Shown here one piece after another: positions 60,373 to 64,000 of a stretch of 64,000 bases of DNA (position 1 is its first letter; the number at the start of each line of letters is the position of its first letter). The position numbers were made by a program, and so were the translations under genes. This stretch comes from Erythrophleum ivorense (taxonomy: Eukaryota; Streptophyta; Magnoliopsida; Fabales; Fabaceae): positions 2,175,001-2,239,000 of the forward strand of contig JAIUCV010000002.1 in NCBI GenBank assembly GCA_026724425.1, read 5' to 3'. Under the pieces are notes generated by a model. The model worked only from the letters and a program-made list of their open reading frames with translations. It searched no databases and had not been told where the DNA came from.

Positions 60373-61917
60373 TGCTTGATGCATGTCACCGAGTGTCGGG
60401 GGCAATATTGTTATCGGAATGCTATACATAGTTTGAGTCATAGCTAATTTGAAATGTTAATTTTATCTTTTTCAACCAAACCCAGTTTAAATCGTGAATA
60501 TTTGCATCATAAAGTTTTTAAGTTTCTTTTTATAAAGAAACAAAAGCTTGCTGAATTAGTTGAATGATTTTTAGGCAGTGATTGGATGATATCTTTGTCC
60601 AAAAGCTAAATACAAATTCATCTTGATGTTTAATTATTATTTGATGTACCGAACAGGGGATGTGCTCTCTGGAAAAGGTGAAGTGCACTTAGGCATTTTG
60701 CAACAGTGGTTTGGAATTCACTGGTGGAACTCCCGGGAATTTGCTCTGCTCGTCACTGTAGTCTGTGTTATGCTTCCATTGGTCTTGTACCGACGAGTAG
60801 GTCAGTACACTAAATAATCACCCTTGGCTTGAAAATCATGGTCTGAGATGAGATTTGGGAGCATCACATGCTCTCTTGTATTCCAAATTGAAGAGACTCT
60901 ATGGCATAACCCTTACAGCATTCTGCTTTTTGTGTCATATTGGTTGGTGTTTGCTAGAGTCTTTAAAATTCAGTTCTGCAATATCTACTCTTCTGGCGGT
61001 GGCATTCGTTGGCATATGTTCTGGGATGGCAATTGCTGCTCTCTTTGCAGGCAAAACATATACACCGAGATTGATTCCACATTTAGACCAGCAGACCTCT
61101 TTCTTTGATCTGTTTACTGCTGTTCCAGTTATAGTCACAGCCTTCACATTTCATTTTAATGGTACTTGGCTTGCATTAGTGAATTTGCCCTCTTCTTCAC
61201 AACATGCTAGAAATTTTCTGTGCTTACATTTGGTCGTTTTTGCAGTACATCCAATTGGTTTTGAGCTTGCAAAGCCATCTGACATGACGACAGCAGTTCG
61301 AATAGCAATAGTGCTCTGTGCAGCCATCTACTTCGCAATAGGCCTATTTGGGTACCTCTTATTTGGAGATTCAATCAAGTCAGACATTCTTGTCAATTTT
61401 GATCAGAATGCCGAGTCTGCAGTTGGTTCGGTGCTCAATAGTTTAGTCCGGTTAAGCTATGCATTTCACATTATGCTGGTGTTCCCTCTCCTGAACTTCT
61501 CTTTGAGAACCAACATAGATGAACTCCTCTTCCCCAAGAAGTCCCTGCTAGCCACAGACAACAAGAGATTTATGGTCATCACCTTGGGGCTGCTAGTCTC
61601 CAGCTATCTTGCTGCTATAGCAGTCCCAGATATTTGGTACTTCTTTCAGTTTTTGGGATCAACTTCTGCTTTGTGCCTGGCCTTCATCTTCCCTGGTGCT
61701 ATTGCCCTAAGGTATTCTATCTCTCATCATCTAAGTCCATTCCCATTTGTCTGGGGGGTCTGCGAAGTTTTGTCTAAATTTCTTTGTTTTCAATGGTAGG
61801 AATGCTCAAGGTATATCAACAAGAGGGGACAAAATTATCGCACTGATAATGATTATCCTGGCTTTATTGACAAGTGTGATTGCCATTTCAACCAACATAT
61901 ACAATTTCTTTCACTAG
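59104..61917 (+). CDS. AVT6: AVT6-type amino-acid transporter, tandem copy 2
   Basis: Exons 59104-59464, 60657-60800, 60958-61161, 61246-61711, 61800-61917 give 430 residues. Every intron interrupts at the same phase and place as in copy 1, so the two genes arose by tandem duplication. The N-terminus MSPAAGVEVPLLPEG is followed by GAVFNVATTIVGAGIMSIPA, then about ten further membrane segments. Landmarks are GIHWWNSREFALL, FHFNVHPIGFELAKPSD, FGYLLFGDSI and WYFFQFLGSTS. Exon 3 uses the acceptor TTGCTAG at 60951-60957, so the open reading upstream of it from 60855 is intronic. Intron 1 is 1.2 kb and contains a TA microsatellite. The role is as for copy 1; substrate is not readable from sequence. 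Confidence 0.94.
60336..60369. repeat. (AT)n microsatellite in intron 1 of AVT6 copy 2
   Basis: About 17 AT units. Confidence 0.92.
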
Positions 61918-62794
61918 CAAGTGATAAGTCGTATGTTCTATGTCTCTTCGATTTCCTGTTTAGTGAAGTTCTATTCAGCAAAATGAAGAAAAAAAAAAAT
62001 ACCACGTATAAGTTTTGATTAGGCGAAGAGAAGAAGGGGAGGGGGGGGGGGGGGGAGCGTGTTTGGTAGTTGGCGTGGTTGTTTATGGTTTGTTGATGAA
62101 TTGTTTGTATGTTTATGTAAATTAATTTTCCTACTTATGTCATTATAGCTCTTAGGTTGATCTTTACGAATAAAAGGCCTATAAATGGAATTTATGTACT
62201 GAGCAATTTGCAACCTAAGTGAATGAGAAATATGTCCACATTTCTACTTTCTATTTCTCCTCTTAATTTTCTCTTGCTCTATTTTTTATATTTTTATTAA
62301 CTTTGCAACAAGTTATCTGCACGATTCTACTCAAAATCAAGTTGTTATTTTCTTATTTGATCTAAGGTAGTCCTTTCTTTAGATCACTATCTTATCAAAT
62401 TGTTATATTTTATTGCTGAAATAATCTTATCATGATTGATTTCATTTGAGTATATTTAATTTTAGAAATATTATGGATTATGTGTGTATTTTGGCAAAGG
62501 ATTGGTTTACAATTTTGTAAATATATAGTCATGCATCCATTTGATGGTATTCATCCATACACTATCACTAGTTTTCTTTAAAGGTAACTAATCTTTAGTT
62601 TGTAGAAATTATTTTGATGTTTTGGATTAATACTATTAAATTATAAACAAATCATAAAAAGTTAATTTTATATTATTTTGTATATTTTATTTTTATTACT
62701 AAAATTTTATTCAATATCCAAAATTATCGAGAATTGATTCTAATTACTATTATTTTATATTAGCTTGAATCATATCAAATTTTACCAAACTTGA
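61918..62794. other. 3' UTR of AVT6 copy 2 and AT-rich spacer
   Basis: A run of about 15 G (62041-62055) lies 124 bp after the stop codon, with AATAAA at about 62169 as a possible poly(A) signal. Beyond this the DNA is AT-rich without recognisable features until the gag remnant. Confidence 0.5.
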
Positions 62795-63765
62795 GTTTGT
62801 AGCCTGATATAACTGGTAAGGATTATTTATCCTAGGCGCTAAATGCTGAAATTCACCTATATGATAAGGGTCAAATAAATGCAATTTTATTAGAAAATGA
62901 AGCATTTAATCAAGACAAGACAAAAGCAATAATTTTCTTACTTCATCTTCTACATGAAGGGTTAAAAATGAAATACCTAATGATAAAAGATTTATCTCAA
63001 TTCTGAAACAATATAAAAGAACTATATAACCACCAGGAAACAATAATGTTACCTAAAGCTTGTTATATGATTGGATGCATATACAATTACAAGATTTTAA
63101 AATCATAAGCGAGTATGATTCAACAATTTTTAAAATTAGTTTTCAATTAAAATTACATGAAGAAAAAATAACTAATGAGGACTTGTTGAGAAAATCTTTT
63201 TCAACTTTTCATGTTTCCAATGTGTTCCACAATATTGTGAAAAAAGTTTTTAAAAATACTCTTAATTTATCTCATGTCTTTTTGTGGTTGAGCAAAATAA
63301 TAAGTTATTAATAAAAATTCATGAAATTCATTCCACTAGATTTGTTCCATACCTCGAAGTAAATGCAACAATATAATAATTACCATGGTCATGATTGTGA
63401 CTAAGGTCATGCAATAAGAAATGCAACAATTAACATTAGTAGAGTGGTAATAATAATAATCCCAATTACTAAAAGAAGAATAATAATAAAGGTCAGAAAA
63501 AAGACAATGGTGGTCATAATAATCTTTTAAAAAGTACAAAAAAAAAATTTGTGTTATTGATATGGTATGAAATGACTATTTGTAATATGTTTGAGCATCT
63601 TGTGAAACTTTATCAAGCCTCTATTAAAATAATGGAAATAATGTGAAAACAAATTTGACATTCCAAAATGATGATTGAGTCAAACTTGGCTTATAAGGAT
63701 AATGACTTTAATGGTTTTGATAATACAACACATTTGGATGTAGCAAACTTTTCAAAGAATCATAA
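62795..63765 (+). pseudogene. Decayed retrotransposon gag gene (UBN2/CCHC type)
   Basis: Conceptual reading gives the plant gag pattern in order: ITGKDYL near 62808, AIIFLLHLLHEGL near 62925, NHQETIMLPKA near 63035, then the best-preserved open part (63060-63311) with MHIQLQDFK, EYDSTIFKISFQLKL and EEKITNEDLLRKSFSTFHVS. A damaged CCHC knuckle starts near 63552, where Cys and Gly codons have become stops or Tyr, and THLDVANF follows near 63728. Many stops make it non-functional. No reverse transcriptase follows before the window ends. Such gag-only genes occur in non-autonomous TR-GAG-type elements; no LTRs were identified here. Confidence 0.7.
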
Positions 63766-64000
63766 TTAAAGGATTGAGGATGGAAATGGAAAAAAATATT
63801 TGAAGTTATATTTTTATATTTATTTTTTTGGGTTTTAAGTATGTTTTTCTTAGGTATAGTTTTTGTATATTTTATGCATAAGCGCAACATCTCTTATAAT
63901 ATATTTTATTTCTTTGAATGAAAAATATGGATATTCCCCATACTTTTATTAGATGAAAAATCTTTAATAAAGATATATGTCTCGTAAATAGTATTATAAC

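Noticed and set aside
60855..60957. N-terminal extension of AVT6 copy 2 exon 3 (frame starting MGASHALLYS)
   Set aside because: It is intronic; the exon begins after TTGCTAG at 60957, in phase with exon 2 and matching copy 1.
1..64000. CRISPR arrays, operons, phage or integron structures
   Set aside because: The window is a spliced plant nuclear region; the repeats are microsatellites and transposon remnants, not regularly spaced arrays.

Overview
This is a window of nuclear DNA from a dicot plant. The evidence is AT-rich intergenic DNA, genes with many small GT-AG introns, plant-specific protein families, a Ty1/copia retrotransposon, MITE-like elements and many dinucleotide microsatellites. 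I see no bacterial or organellar operon structure and no tRNA or rRNA gene. I rebuilt the gene models by hand by matching splice donors, acceptors and codon phase across exons.

Layout, left to right. 1981-5003 (+): a two-exon conserved plant protein of unknown function. 6718-12249 (+): a nine-exon BADC protein, a plastid biotin-carboxyl-carrier look-alike that lacks the biotin lysine. 14077-14550 (+): ERD15/CID1-type PAM2 protein. 14985-15387 (-): a small copper-chaperone-like HMA protein, convergent with ERD15. 16895-19563 (+): a membrane-anchored Ca2+-dependent staphylococcal-type nuclease (CAN). 19.6-27.8 kb: a gene desert built of decayed repeats, including a hAT-like region, a long-TIR element, a tandem stem-loop repeat and one orphan exon-like island. 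27823-28365 (-): a SAG20/WUN1-type NTF2-fold protein. 28.4-34.5 kb: a second desert with a clean Tourist-type MITE. 34521-36167 (-): a PLAC8/DUF2985 membrane protein. 39560-48812 (-): a complete nine-exon alpha-SNAP gene whose third intron holds a 4.95-kb copia element in the opposite orientation. 54471-56996 and 59104-61917 (+): two tandem AVT6-type amino-acid transporters with the same five-exon structure. 62.8-63.8 kb (+): a decayed retrotransposon gag gene.

The genes form no single pathway. They look like a conserved chromosomal block: from memory, the order BADC - CAN - alpha-SNAP - AVT6 resembles Arabidopsis At3g56130-At3g56200, and CAN - AVT6 also occurs on Arabidopsis chromosome 2. 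Individual roles are plastid fatty-acid synthesis control (BADC), stress-linked RNA/poly(A)-binding-protein contacts (ERD15), metal handling (HMA), programmed cell death or nucleic-acid turnover (CAN), wounding/senescence (SAG20), vesicle fusion (alpha-SNAP) and amino-acid transport (AVT6).

The most noteworthy points are the large antisense copia insertion in an essential trafficking gene, its LTRs carrying paired G-box repeats, the stop-codon pattern in that element, and the tandem transporter pair. I found no convincing wholly new system.
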